Part shown: piece after piece, positions 1-12,209 of the stretch
How positions within the stretch are numbered: position 1 is the stretch's first letter
Layout of the letters: each line of letters begins with the position of its first letter
Source: Dipetalonema caudispina
Taxonomy: Eukaryota > Nematoda > Chromadorea > Rhabditida > Onchocercidae
Assembly (NCBI GenBank): GCA_013365325.1
Contig: JABVXV010000158.1
Span: 26,001-90,000 of the forward strand
Direction: 5' to 3'
Length of the DNA stretch: 64,000 nt
The notes under the pieces: generated by a model
What the model was told of the DNA's origin: nothing
Databases searched by the model: none
Seen by the model: the letters and a program-made list of their open reading frames with translations, nothing else
Made by a program: the position numbers and the translations under genes

Positions 1-1322
1 GTGAGTACAGCCAGCGTCCGACAACCTACAATTCAATTCATTTATTAAAACAGAAAGAGTAGCTGTCGGATCCCTTAGCAATATAAAGGTAACCCTATAT
101 AACAGTGATGCGAAAATAAGCAAAACAAAGCGTCACCTTCCGGATCGACTTCTCTTGCTAATTTCAGTGGTTCTGAAGTGGCAAAATCTTGATTGGCTGG
201 TGTCACAGCAAGAATAATGGAATTTGGATTTCCTATATAATTCATAATTAAGTCCCGAACTTGAACCTGAAAATATATCGTTGTCCTAAACAAATTAACC
301 GCTAATAGAAACTGAAATTTAAGACTTTATATTTAAACAACTTCGCCTGTTAAAGATAATATTATGGCTGAGTACTCTACTGGCTTTGTGATTATGAGAA
401 TTACTATTAGATGAAAACACAAATAGCAAAGTGGGATTTGGTACTTCGAACCATACCACATTTTAAGTGAAAGACCATTGGTGCTACTGTAAGCATTGGT
501 TGCTTTGACTGAAAAAAAGATAGAAATTTCTAACTTATCCTCACTTCAATATCAGTAGGTTGGTCACCCACTGGCACTTTCGTCATTCCGGGTAAATCTA
601 TGAGCGTTAAATTCACTACACTGGGTGAACAAATTTTAAGACTGATTGGCATCCCAGATATTCCCTGCAAAAAATCCATAAACTTATACACATATAAAGA
701 ATTACATCGACGACGACTACTTTTAGTTCAAACCGAAACAAAATTTCACTTACTTTGTTTTTCCCCGTGATTCTTTCTGTTTCAAGTTCAATTTCTTGCC
801 TTACTTCATCAAAATCTGTGAAAATCTTTTCTTTCGAATGACCAAACACGGCCCAATCAGTTGCATGTATCATACCTGGTATCATTCTTTTTGACAAATG
901 AAGTGACAAATGCAACATGGATTACAACGATAATGAATGTTAAAATAAATTAAAGCACACTAGGAAAAGTCGAAACCGTACCTTCATCAGTAATTCTAGC
1001 TTCCTTATCATCATTAAGTATATTGACCAACTGCAAAATCAACGGTCGTCTGGTAACAATACCAGCTCCGCGAGGTAGAAAATCCCGACCGACGATACCT
1101 TCTAAGACAGAACTCTTACCTGCACTCTGCAAAAAGCAAGCAGTATAATTACCAATCCATGTATAAACAATAAAACAAAACTCCGAAATAAATCAGTGAC
1201 TAGAAATAATAAACCTGTGAGCCAACAACGACAATTTGCGGCAGCTGTATTTCTGCTTCACGAGTACCAATTGCAGAAAAAACCTCTTGTAATTTGTTGA
1301 TAACGGGAATAAGCGATTCCAT
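1..1322 (-). CDS. drp-1: Dynamin-related GTPase DRP-1, 5' part (gene runs off the window start)
   Basis: Large GTPase that drives mitochondrial (and peroxisomal) fission. Exons read on the minus strand: 1329-1215, 1126-982, 875-754, 664-545, 266-137 and 25-1 (incomplete); all phases join. The conserved start is the ATG at 1322-1320 ([12 protein letters not shown]). The P-loop GSQSAGKSS is split between exons 1 and 2. TRRPL follows in exon 2, the switch-2 motif DLPGMTK lies in exon 4 and the ANQD segment in exon 5. Exon 6 gives RTLAVLT, just before the TKLD guanine-specificity motif, which is outside the window. The middle domain and GTPase effector domain are not visible. An acceptor (TTTTTTAG) sits 8 bases before this ATG, and an open exon upstream (1977-1792) joins in frame, so the true N-terminus may be longer. 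The family identity rests on near-exact agreement with the DRP1 G domain as I remember it. Confidence 0.93.
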
Positions 1323-1791
1323 GAATGCCCTAAAAAAGCAGTTACAAAACAACGACATGCTTATACAAATAAGGAAATCGTTTTATTCATATTGCTACCC
1401 GTATCATCAGTACATCAAAATAGAACGTAAGAACAGGAAACCTAAACAACATACTACAAATTGACCATATGACAGATATTATGAGCTAGTTTAAATAGCT
1501 TCACAAATAAACATTAAAAGTGATGCCCTATAGTGAATGCTAATGAATTATGAATGAAATGACACAGTTCAGTCAATGAGATGAGAATAGATTCGTTGCG
1601 TAAACAAACTCAACAAAAATTGATACTGCTTACTCAATAAATAAAAAATAAACAAGCGTAATTGCTTAAAAAATAAAACACCGTTCAACGTCATTATCTG
1701 GAATACAAAAATATTAAGGAATAAAATCCATGCCATTTCCTTAGTTCCTCATCAATATTTGTCCAAATGTTCGCAATCTAAATAAACTTAC

Positions 1792-1977
1792 TGGCTATTT
1801 TTCGAAAAGTTTTCTTCAATAGTGGTTGAATTCGATTTCCTCAAATGCGTTTTAATCGTGCTTTCCGTTGCTACATTACCAATAGCATTGTTGTCTACTG
1901 TATTCGTTTTATCTTGAATGTTAAAAGAAGACACCTCAGTGCTTTTCGGATCCGATGTTTCCTCCGTTTTGATTTTC
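1792..1977 (-). other. Probable upstream exon of drp-1 (N-terminal extension or 5' UTR)
   Basis: On the minus strand, 186 bases are open in the frame that joins the drp-1 exon at 1329. The exon is preceded by an acceptor (TTTATAG) and ends in a donor (CA|GTAAGT). The joined codons read [12 protein letters not shown], so the conserved DRP-1 start becomes an internal methionine. The translation is polar, rich in Ser, Thr, Asn and Lys, and looks disordered. It contains no ATG, so a further 5' exon would be needed, which I could not find. If the mRNA is trans-spliced here, the exon could be 5' UTR, but more than 60 stop-free codons in AT-rich DNA favour coding. Confidence 0.5.
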
Positions 1978-3269
1978 CTATAAACCTCCAGAAACAGAAA
2001 TTCCTTCCATTCTGACTTGTTACACTAACATTCAGTAATTCAATAATGCATGATAGGCCTTAAAGAAGTTACGTCATTAAGTGTAATAATTTTTTATGTT
2101 GTAAATAGTATCATACCTATTTAATTTACCTGTTTTATTGTTACTTTATGCTGAATAAGGAACAACATGGTACGTTCATTCTGCTTTATTGGCACGGAAA
2201 TTACATATAATCAACTCACAAAACCCGCAAAATAAATGTAATGACCTGTCCAGTACTACTAAAAATTTATTGAAAAATATAACAATTCACAATCTTAATG
2301 TGGAAATAGCCACACTCAATAAACTTATAGGACGAAGAGCGTATCAACTACTACATTGAATTCGAACAACTCATTTCCCCCCTACCATGGCAAATTCATC
2401 AGGAACGGTCAGCCGCAGAATGTCCTACGGTCATTTATGGCTTATGTTATTATATTATATCGGAGTAAGTATGGTATGTCTCAAAAATAACTATTGGAGA
2501 AATCTAAAATTAGCTGGATAATTTGTACTCTATTATGAACATGTATATATTGATAATCATTGCTAATTTTCATACCATAATAACATGTCAAAATTAGTTC
2601 CTGTGGAAATTCTGATCAAAGATAGAATAGATTAGAATTATGTTAATTGTATTATCACAAAATCAAACCGAAAAATTTGATAACAGAACAAAAGATAGAC
2701 GTTGAATGCAAAATTTAACAATAATGATCACTAAATCATTTTACTACTTTTATCAATTATAATTGTTGAGATTAGTTGATTTCATGCTAGGTCTAATCAT
2801 GATAGCATAACAGTTATATTTAATCCAGCTATATAACATCATTTTTATTATTCGATTATGTGGATTGTTAGTGAGTAGGTGAGAGAAGTGTTATTGTGTG
2901 ATTAATTTTGAGTTAAGATATAAACAAGGTAAGATTATGGGTTTTTTTTTTTTTTTTTTTTTTATCTTTCATTGTGATGTAATTATGATGAGATGAAGGA
3001 AAGAAAGGAAGAGAAAGTATTCTAAAATGTATGGATTAAAATTACGTAATCATTTTTAAGACTAAAGTTGGAGATCATTATCAATAATCTGTAAAATTGC
3101 TAAGATATGGGGAGAGCGAGAAAGAGGGAGAGAAAATAAAGATCCTCAAACATGTGGAATGAAGTGTAGTAAATTTAGAGATGATCTCCAACTTTATTCG
3201 TAGATCATTCCCAATGATCTGGAAAGTAATGAAGGGTTATGATTTTTTGCAATCCTATGAATTTATTCC

Positions 3270-3271
<2 letters not shown>

Positions 3272-3314
<43 letters not shown>
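3272..3314. repeat. TA dinucleotide microsatellite
   Basis: About 21 uninterrupted TA units. The short open frame crossing it, which encodes alternating Tyr-Ile, is an artefact of the repeat. Confidence 0.95.
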
Positions 3315-3321
<7 letters not shown>

Positions 3322-3576
3322 AACTTTAGATTCAGCTTGAGATGCAAGAGAAGTTGCAAAAATGGGTAAAATAGAGAGTTTTCACATGGATTATTCAAGA
3401 AAGATCTGTGCGATGTCTTTTGAGATATTTACTCTATTGTCTGCATTTTCCTAAAAATGCCATATCTCAGAATTTTTTCTTTTTTTTTTTTTTTCGAATT
3501 TATTATCCTGACTAACAGATAAATTGGAAGAATTGTTATAATGGCTGATGTCATGGACCGTTTGAGAAGCTTGTTC

Positions 3577-3813
3577 TTAGTTACCCACCAGGTTTTCACG
3601 CATGATGCCGCACGGGTTGATGAACCAGCTATGATGCATATATTTTTGTGGTATTACTTTATTTGCATAATTCAATGCATATAATTTTTCATTTAGGCTG
3701 CGTATCATACCGCTTACCAGAATTGTGTCATACGTCCTAGGATTTCGTGGTGCATAGAAAATCAGCCCATTACATCCATACCTTAGGTAAGTTGTAAATA
3801 CCAGTTTATTCAC
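3577..3813 (-). CDS. Unrecognised open frame, possible exon
   Basis: The minus-strand frame has a balanced amino-acid composition, with segments such as GLIFYAPRNPRTYDTILV and HHSWFINPCGIMRENL, and it ends in TAA at 3577-3579. An acceptor-like CTAAG lies just before the TAT GGA TGT codons near 3785, so it could be a terminal exon of about 67 codons. I recognise no domain. No matching upstream exon was found: the adjoining frame (3806-3994) is hydrophobic and in a different phase. It may equally be chance, so the call is weak. Confidence 0.2.
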   Translation of the reverse strand: MNKLVFTTYLRYGCNGLIFYAPRNPRTYDTILVSGMIRSLNEKLYALNYANKVIPQKYMHHSWFINPCGIMRENLVGN

Positions 3814-4178
3814 CGTTTTCTACTAATCGTTTGTAGCAATATGTGCTTATGTGATTACTTATCAAATATCGATCATTAGATGGTGTGAAATGTGCATATA
3901 AAACACTGCTCGGCGCTAGTAGTACGATTAGTTTATGGATAAGGCTAACATAGAGGAGAAATGCAATTATTTCTTGGAAAAGCTTGAAACGCAAGTCTTT
4001 CGATTGTTGTTCAGAATTAAAATCGGTGAATTATATTGGGGATTCCAGGGAGCAAGGACAAGATTCGGTTACATACGGATTCTGCACTGACAAGTGCTCA
4101 ATATATGCTAAATTAAAAGCTGGTAGTTCTAACTACCTCATAACGGGTATTGATCGCTTTATGCTGGTTCAGGAAAAT

Positions 4179-6599
4179 ATGGGTGACGCCATGCTTGTTA
4201 AGAAGAGACCTGTTTCAATTGATGAAATGAATCTTAAATCTATACAACGGCTGGATCCATGCGCGGTAGCAATCATTGACAAGGTTATTAATTCATATTC
4301 TTATTGCTCCCCATTATCTGTTTGCATTTTGATCGTCATAGTTTTGCAACGGTTTAGAAATCTTCTATAAATGTTACTTCTCACAATCCCTCTTGTGGAC
4401 TCTGATTTTAGTGGAGTTTTGCTGAATTGAATGGAATTACACATAATTCTTCTAAAAATAGGCGGCTAGAAACCGGAGATTTATGCTTTATTGAAGTTTA
4501 TAGGACGTAGGAGGTTAGACCTGTAAACACCGAAAAGGCTCAGGTAAGCACAAAGAAGCCTGATGTACATTACCAGCACCACTTCTTTGTTATTTATTTT
4601 AGTAAAGCAAGAAATTTAAATAATTGATTTTATAGTCTGTGCATGCGGCGCTCTATCAATTTGATAAATGTAAGACACAATGGGTGAAGTCCGCGATCGA
4701 AGGTCCACTATTTCTGTACAAACGAGCTGATAAGCCTTTGCATTCATTAATGATTGCAAATCGTCAATCTCTCGAGGACCACATCGAACCGATCACGCCT
4801 CCATTGCGATTCTTTCTTGAAGCTCCATACTTGTTTATGAATACACAAGGTTTGCGTTAGTTATCATATCTCAATACTTTTCGCCATTCAGTACAATGAA
4901 TATCACGGACTTGTCAGTTTTCATCTCGACAACGTTGTGTTTTTGTTAGTCCTGTTTTACATATCTGTTTTCCTGATTTGACGTTTGTTTGTAGAAGGTG
5001 ACATAAGGGGTTTCTGGTTCTTTGAAGAAGAGGATTGTACGCGTTTATATAAATTGCTTGTCAAGCTTGTTTCTGATTCAAGTCCATCGACATCTGCCAT
5101 TGTCAATGATTCAAAGAAAGCAGTGTCAGTTAGTTTGCAAAATGGATGTGATACCTACTCAAATACTACTGCAGGAAGAGGTAAAGCTAATTAGATTGTA
5201 TCTGGTTAATGTCTTTTATAAATCCTTAGATTAATTTAAAATAATAGATTTTTAATGGTATTGTTAAATTTATTGGCATTGATTATATGTATGTCCTCTT
5301 TGTTATATGAAGTGTCAATCATTATGATGTATTTTGCTAGACTAGTCGCAAATTTCAAAAGACCTAGCGTTTTCCAACTCCTTCAATATTCATTTCGGAG
5401 ATCAGACGAGCAACGCCCTTTTTTTAATTATTCATCATAGTTTAGAGGGGACTCACGCAAATTTTCTGTCCTTTTATTATTGGTTTTATTAAAGACAGCC
5501 GCTGTAAAAAACTGGATGAAATGCCGGCTTTGCTGCAGCAGTTACTTTCGAAACAGACAACCACTAAATTACCGGATGTGCCGACTAGAGGTGCTCTGAG
5601 TGCTGATCAGATTGAAAGACAGCTTCTTCTCCGAGGTGCTCAGGGCGAAGGTGTTGTGGTGTCAGCAGAAAATAAAGCACGTGCGAAAATGATGGGGTGA
5701 TTTTTTGATTTTGATTTCCGAAACATATTTTGAAAACTACTGTCGTAATGCCGGCTGCTGATGTTGTAAGCTGCTGTTTTTAAGTAATAAGTCTTCTTTC
5801 GCAGCGGATTCTTAGTTTGCATGTACGATTGCTCAAGAAATCTTTCTTTTTTTGATGGTACTCGTGACGGCAGTTTAGACACTCAAAAACGTCTGTCATC
5901 AAAAAGGAGTAGCTTCTGGCATCAGTTGTCCATTTCTTATAAACTTACATTCACTATTTTCTGGAATTGAAGCATTTTTTAGGAAGTACATATCAGCAAC
6001 CGAAGAGAACGAAGAAAATGACACATTATCGAATTTAGTGAATAATATGTCTCTCTGTGCTGCCAAATCATCTTCCAGTTTCAAGGATGTGGAGAAGGTA
6101 CGAATGGATTATGAATTTGATTTTGATAATTTAGTATCATAGTGAAGAAGTCTGCTTTTTTTTAGCATCAGCCGAAGAGCAAAAATATGCATGATGGCTT
6201 ATCTGAGGATGATAATTCGCAGATTATCTCTCTTACAAAGGATCAGTTATTGGTGGCACTGAAACATTTATTGAAGGTTTATTTCTTATGAATTCCAGAT
6301 TATCTTGTAAAAAGATAAGCAATCCTGTCGTCCCACATGAGATCAAAGTTATTTGTAATATGAAGTCACGAGACCAACTAATTTCATCACTCGGTGGTGC
6401 TGTGAACATTCCAATGAGTTTAATGATGACTGTGAAGTAAAAATAAATATGCAGAAGTGCTGGGTAGTTCGTGACATGTTATCTAATATTTAAAAGTTTC
6501 TAAGATACATGATCGTTTTTTCAGGACGATGGCTTTGTAACACGTCTCCATCGTGCATATTTGGAGAGTATCAATACTCGATTGGGATTGCGCGATTAA
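4179..6599 (+). CDS. dcap-1: mRNA-decapping enzyme subunit DCP1
   Basis: Cofactor that activates the decapping hydrolase DCP2 in 5'-3' mRNA decay, in the cytoplasm and P-bodies. Exons: 4179-4283, 4636-4849, 4995-5180, 5495-5696, 5983-6097, 6166-6276 and 6525-6599. All phases agree and give 335 residues. The EVH1 domain fills roughly residues 10-140, with YQFDKCKTQWVKSAIEGPLF, LHSLMIANR, the EPITPPLRFFLE segment and GFWFFEEEDC, the DCP1 pattern of the EVH1 fold. The middle is low in complexity. The C-terminus (LTKDQLLVALKHLLK and DDGFVTRLHRAYLESI) is the DCP1 trimerisation helix. The start is the first in-frame ATG after an acceptor at 4171-4172 (GGTTCAG), consistent with SL trans-splicing. 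An in-frame open extension upstream to 3984 is treated as non-coding. Confidence 0.92.
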
Positions 6600-7769
6600 T
6601 GCATGCTTATTGTAATCGATTTTTACGGAAGTACTGATCAACAGTTACTGAAAAGGATAATCAGTTGCATGGTTTAGCATCCATTGATGGTTGCTTCTGC
6701 GGTAGCATAGCACAGTAATAATAGTTTTACCGTCATTATGTTACTGATAAGATTTTTTTTTTTTTTTTTACTTCGTTTCATCGCATCCCTGTATATTTTT
6801 TGTAACTCTTGTGCGTTTTCTTGTCATTTGTACCGTCTATATTTCACATCATTTTGGAAATAACGCGGTATAAGATTAATATGGGGGATTCTGTTTCCTG
6901 TTTTATGTAGTCTGTTATGCTTATTACACTATCATTTCAGGACAACTAAATTAATTTTCTAGCTTTCGTATAACGTTTCAGAAGATATAACGTTACTATC
7001 ATCAATATTGATGCGCATATATTTTAGTAATTTGTCGCTAAATGTAGATTTGAAGTCTTTGGCTAAACTTATGCTGGGAATTGGGGTTTAATTTTGCAGG
7101 ATAATGTTCACGAATATTCTATCACTACCCGTCTTATTTCATTAATAAACTGAAGTTGGAAAAAAAGTGGGAATAAACTGAAATTTGCTAGGGTGCTTTA
7201 CTTTATTTTGTAGTCGTCTAATAATTCTTAGTCTTCTTTCTTATTGTCACAGTCACTGTGAATATGACTTTTTCTCATTCATTCCAAAAGTTCTAGGAGG
7301 TTGGATACTTCTGTCATTGGGATAAACCCAATTTTTACAAGGATAAAGAATCGCTTTCTTTGTTCTTACAATTAAAATGATTTTTTTCAGAAAGAGAATA
7401 TAAGAGTATAACCCCTTCCCCCGCCCGCGCGCATTTAAGATGTCATTCTGGCCATTTAATGCGAAACTGTGTGACGGATGCAGTGTCTAGCCTGCTGAAA
7501 AGAAATCACGTTATCTCCAGCCAGACTATTTTATGTTAGTAGTGGGGCTTTCGTTAGTTCGGATTACTTGTTTGTTTGACTTGAACAGGAAGTGACATTT
7601 CAACACACCCAAGGTTTTTGTGCGTGACCCCATTTAGCTATTACTTTCATACGGGACAAAATCACCGCAGATTTTCGTAATATATGATGTGTACAAAAGT
7701 CGAGCCCTCGTGTCATAATTAGAGTGGACCAATGGATCAAAATATGCATCCAAGGTGCTGAAGTGATTT
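6600..7769. other. Spacer between convergent dcap-1 and tim21 (3' UTRs)
   Basis: It should hold the 3' UTRs of both genes. AATAAA occurs on the plus strand near 7145, and TTTATT (AATAAA on the minus strand) near 7202. Either could be a polyadenylation signal, though both are over 500 bases from the stop codons. A T run lies at 6752-6769 and a short CCCCGCCCGCGCGC stretch near 7419. No open frame of interest was seen. Confidence 0.45.
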
Positions 7770-8886
7770 TCAACGATTATCTATTAGAACAACACATTCT
7801 GGAACAAGATCAGCAGATGAAACGATAAGAAAGCGCCACTTCCAAGTTTTGTCACTCTTTTCCATTTCGCATGTTGCAATGCCTTCACGTCGAGTACCTT
7901 TTACGTTAAACACCACGCGTGTTCGATCATTTCCATCCTACAACAAACGGTCTTTCATCGTAAATATAGGAAAATAAATACAAAATAACAGGCATAAATA
8001 AATGGAACTAAAGAACTTCACCAGTCCCACTTTTAAAAATTACAAAAGATCTTACCTTTTTATAAATATGATGTGCAACTTGTTTCATTCGTCCGCGTCC
8101 TTCCACATATCCCATAATTGAATCACCTAATAGCCTAAGACAATCTGGATCTTTTTTGATTAGAGATAATGCCTTTGAAAACACTGTTTGCGGTGCTCCG
8201 GGCGCGAGCATTTCCTCATAAAGTAAATATGCCATACCTCCCATCACAACCATTGATACTACATATGCCATGTACAGGTACGCATTGGTTGCCTTTTCTT
8301 TCACTAAAATCAGAAAACAATCCATGATTTGATTTAAAAATTTCGGTTTACTTTCCAAAAATATTTCAACAGTTCTTCAGAAAAAAATTGAGGGAATCTT
8401 ACCCATTTTGAGATTCAATCGGAATATTTCATCCCGATGCAAGAATTTCAACATCTGGATAGCGTTAAAGTACGGCGAGATATATTCATTGGAATTTTAA
8501 GCAAGTATTATGAATACAAATAGCAGATTAAGCTACCAATAATCACCTATCAGCTAAAGTAAACTGCTTAACGGTAGGAAGTTGACATGTACATAAACGG
8601 AATCGAATGGAAATCCCCTACATCGCATAATCCAACTTTACTACACTGGTAGAAACCGTTTAGACAGAATTTGTATAGAAATACCTTTCTGCGCTGTAGT
8701 TTGAGATTCTTTCAACACAATTTTCTCCAAAATCGACTTGTTTTGTTTCATCATTTCTTTGTTACTTACCGACTCCATATTTCTTCTGGTGACCGTTGGA
8801 ATCGGAATAAAACGACGTCGTAAAAAAAGTGCGCACGAACGTTGAAAAATCTGTTCAATAGCGTTGACCCCGCTATGCAGCAGCAT
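7770..8886 (-). CDS. timm21: TIM21, mitochondrial inner-membrane import subunit
   Basis: TIM21 is a component of the TIM23 presequence translocase. It contacts the TOM complex from the intermembrane space and helps assemble respiratory-chain subunits. Exons: 8886-8685, 8303-8056 and 7937-7770, with exact phases, give 205 residues. The N-terminus is basic (FLRRRFIPIPTVTRRN) and fits a mitochondrial presequence. One membrane segment follows at roughly residues 77-96 (YMAYVVSMVVMGGMAYLLYE). Then comes the TIM21 core: FSKALSLIKKDPDCLRLLGD, the GYVEGRGR loop and HHIYKKDGNDRTRVVFNVKG. An acceptor (ACTTTTAG) lies 8 bases before the ATG. The gene lies about 1.4 kb downstream of eel-1 on the same strand, too far for a typical tight operon. 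The identity is based on the core motifs. Confidence 0.9.
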
Positions 8887-10318
8887 AGTTAATATCTAAA
8901 AGTTTCCATTTTTATATACATCGGCAATCCACCAGATGGATTGGTCATCATGCTACATGAACCTTTGTACGGGAAATCTGAAATAACCACGACCCCAATG
9001 ATTTCAGAAAGAACGTTTACCACGGGTAAGCAGAGGAATTGCCAAAACTTCTTTATGGTCCAGTAATTAATCAAGGCAGAATCAGGTAGCTACATTGCGA
9101 GAGGTAAGGCCATCTGGAAATCTGTAGCCTTGTCTCATGCAAATCTGCTAATAGCGCTTATTCGACGAGTGGGTAGCAATCCTTCAATGAGCGTCACACT
9201 CTAAAATGAGCCTAACATATAACACGGTACATCCCTTTCCTACATCATCCTAAATTCAACAAAGCGGGAGAATGAAATTTCTTATCCTTGTGACTCATGG
9301 TACTTTTGCTAAAATGTAAATTTCTACTTACCAAAACAAATCTGTGGGGAGGAAATGATGTAGTGCCGCAGGACCTTTAAATAGTAATGAAGGTATAAGA
9401 AATCCATGAACTGGCAATTGTCTAGGATGAATACAATTTACAAGTTCAATAATTCCTTTACTTTTAAAATCCATGCAAAAATACAGTTTCCTCATATCGA
9501 CGCATATCAACGTCATCTCTCAAAAAAACACAATGCATAAAAACTGTTAAGAGCAAATATAAACACCAAGGCATACGTTTGGAACAAAAAATGATCCAAT
9601 CAGTTCAACATTATCCCTTTGATTATAGATCCAGAAATTCGGCCTGAATACATGTCCGGAAATTCATCAACTGTAATATCACTATCCCTACATTCATAGC
9701 AAATAAACAAAAGAGGATAACCATTAATGAATTAAAAAGAACATATATTCAATTATGAACATACATTTGGAGTGGTATTTTTCTCTTTTTTTAAAAAGGC
9801 ACCAACATTCAAGTTCTTTTTACCACCACTCTAAACGAGGTATATACAGTCCGGAATTCATACATGCGCACACACTGATACAACGTCGATTAGACAGTAA
9901 TATCCCTTGTAAGGTGCCAAAAACAATCAATCATACGTACAATCAAAAACTAAAATTTAGAAAAATCTGCATGATGGTGGAAAGGCGGGCCTAGAAAAAA
10001 AGCACAACACATAAGACCATGAAAAACCGTTATTTCAGACAAACAACAACAGTTTGGGCCGAAATTAAATAGACTGGACACAAAAAAAAGATGGTGTGCG
10101 AAATTGTAATTATTGTCTTCGTACTAATAATTCTATTATCCCCATATATTTGAATTCATTTTAAAAACGGAAGGAAAAAATTCCTAAAACGACTCGAAGG
10201 AAAAACCATTTTAAAATAAAGATTTGATCGTGAATTCAGATAACAGTGATCATAGTAGAAAGACATCAATACAGTGAGGAAGATACATATCTTTAATAAA
10301 CAGCAGTCAGTTATCGTT
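8887..10318. other. Spacer between the eel-1 3' end and tim21
   Basis: It contains the presumed eel-1 3' UTR and the tim21 5' region. Short open frames (for example minus 9328-9516 and plus 9755-9994) show no recognisable protein and lack splice context, so they are left out. No repeat or RNA gene was seen. Confidence 0.4.
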
Positions 10319-12209
10319 TTAAGCAAAACCAAATCCTTCAGTACATTCACGTACGGCTAGCAATAGCATATCACGAAGCTTGTCATATGTTTCATACTGT
10401 GGAAGATCCAACTGATTGAAACTGTAACAATAATTTAATATCATTTAAATGACACGATAATGAAAATCCGCAAAAGTTCTTCAATTACTCAACAAAAATA
10501 AAATACCATGTATGTGCTGTTGGTAGTCGATCTGAAGATCGCGAATCCAAATGAATGGAAAATTTCTGTGTACCATTCATACCCTCAAGTGCAGCAAAAC
10601 CTTGAAGGGGAACTTTGCTTGTACCAGTAACGAACTGTAGAAACTTTGCACGATCTTCTTGTTCAAACGAACGTAACGCTTTCCAAAACCATTGTATCTG
10701 CAAAGACAGATTGATACATAATAACAAGTAGATCAGATTAATAATGCATCATTTGCACGCATAACATCTTTGTAATTTAGGTCAAATATACCTCTCGGCC
10801 TTTCATAAGATTTCAGTGGTCTCTCATGACTCCTGATCTCATTTACTCATAACAACACATCGATAGTTTTTATATCCTTCAACTGATTACCTCTCAACAC
10901 TGGAAAATTTTGGAAGAATAAAAGATGGCTTACTTGAGACGAGGATTTAGTGTATGTTTTGTACTCTGTATTGGCATAGAGATCATCGATATCAACATTT
11001 GGAAGCCCACTTATCAACAATTCTAATTCTTGTTCATTGAAAATCGATATCAGATGCTTCGGAATTATTTCGTAAAAGCCTTCCAAAAATGCATTCAACT
11101 GTTGATTAATAGAGCCTATAAGAAAATAACCGATATGCATCATATTACAGTAAACTGTTTAGAGTTCACTTTATTTGCCTGTATTATCTCACAGGTGCCA
11201 CCAATAATCTTGAAATGCATGTCAGCACTAATAAATAATAAAAGACTAAATCAGAGCGAAGACGAACCAGTCATTTTCATCTGACAGACGAGCTTCACAT
11301 ATTCTTCTTTATTTTCATCAGTAACTGGAATGGACGATCCATTTTCTTTCAGCATGCGCATTTTCCTAACTCCAAATTCTTCAACTTCCAAACTAAATGT
11401 AAGTTCAGTCCCAAGATCTTCAATCGGATTATTGAGTAAGAATTCCAATGACTTGTAGAAACTAGGATCCTGAAATTTACACTTACTAGATATTTCAGAT
11501 TAACACACTTTTCAAAGCCACACTACGTTAGTTCTCCCTTATCCAGTTTCCAACCACTATCACCCATCTATCCTATAAAAGACCGTACCTAGCTCTTTTC
11601 TCATTTTTTGTTCGACAAAAGAAGACAACTATACCTCCGATTCTAAATCCTGCGCCCGAACAGGAACACTTAAAATGTGCTTATAAAATGCTCGGGTAAA
11701 ATAACATTCCAACAATTTGTTCTCATATATTGCCTTTGCTATTATTCTTCCAACAAACTGAAAAGGATGATTAATGTAAGATTTTACAGAAACGAACAAT
11801 CCAAAAATATATCGAATTAAGGAAATAGTAAGTGAAGAGCAAGAGATTTCTCAGGTAACAGAGAAAAGCAAAAAATTTATCATAGGATCGAATTTAAGCT
11901 GCAATCATGCAAAAATAAAAAACCTTGAAATATTCCAAATGTTCGGGATTAATGTAAGAAGTCTTGTTGATCATGTATGTTACGCGATCTCCTGGAGAAG
12001 TTATAAAGAGTGCATAGTTGGGATTGAAAATTTCCCGTGTAATTATTGAAAACCATTCACGCAACAATCCACCAGCATCTTGCCCTTCTTCACCCTCGAA
12101 GATGATGTAAAATCTTGCTTTCCATTCCGGACCACGCAGTCTGAATAATTCCCGGAAACTATCACTGAATAAATGACTGCGACGAATCCGCACCGCTACG
12201 TCTTCACCT
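10319..12209 (-). other. eel-1: HECT catalytic domain exons of eel-1
   Basis: The first HECT exon is 12209-11924 ([36 protein letters not shown]). Later exons hold [15 protein letters not shown] N-lobe sequence (about 11760-11635), EVEEFGV and [17 protein letters not shown] (to about 11284), [12 protein letters not shown] and [10 protein letters not shown] (about 11115-10935), [20 protein letters not shown] and LPTAHT (to 10507), and [20 protein letters not shown] (10421-10319). The catalytic cysteine is the C of HTCFNQL. Its codon is split by the last intron: TG at 10508-10507 and T at 10421. All hallmarks of an active HECT ligase are present. Confidence 0.93.

Larger units (their letters stand above)
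1978..4178. other. Spacer between drp-1 and dcap-1
   Basis: The two genes are divergently transcribed. The stretch is AT-rich and holds a T run at 2941-2963, a TA microsatellite at 3272-3314, purine-rich stretches around 2995-3145 and a poly-T run near 3478. Regulatory sequences for both genes are expected here, but no core promoter element could be picked out. One minus-strand open frame (3577-3813) is listed separately. Confidence 0.5.

Noticed and set aside
3181..3369. Plus-strand frame through the TA repeat
   Set aside because: Alternating Tyr-Ile comes from the microsatellite; there is no coding context.
3984..4178. In-frame open extension upstream of the DCP1 ATG (reading KRKSFDCCSELKSVNY and onwards)
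   Set aside because: It has no ATG near its start, no similarity to DCP1 N-termini, and a good splice acceptor lies between it and ATG 4179. Trans-splicing there is the simpler model.
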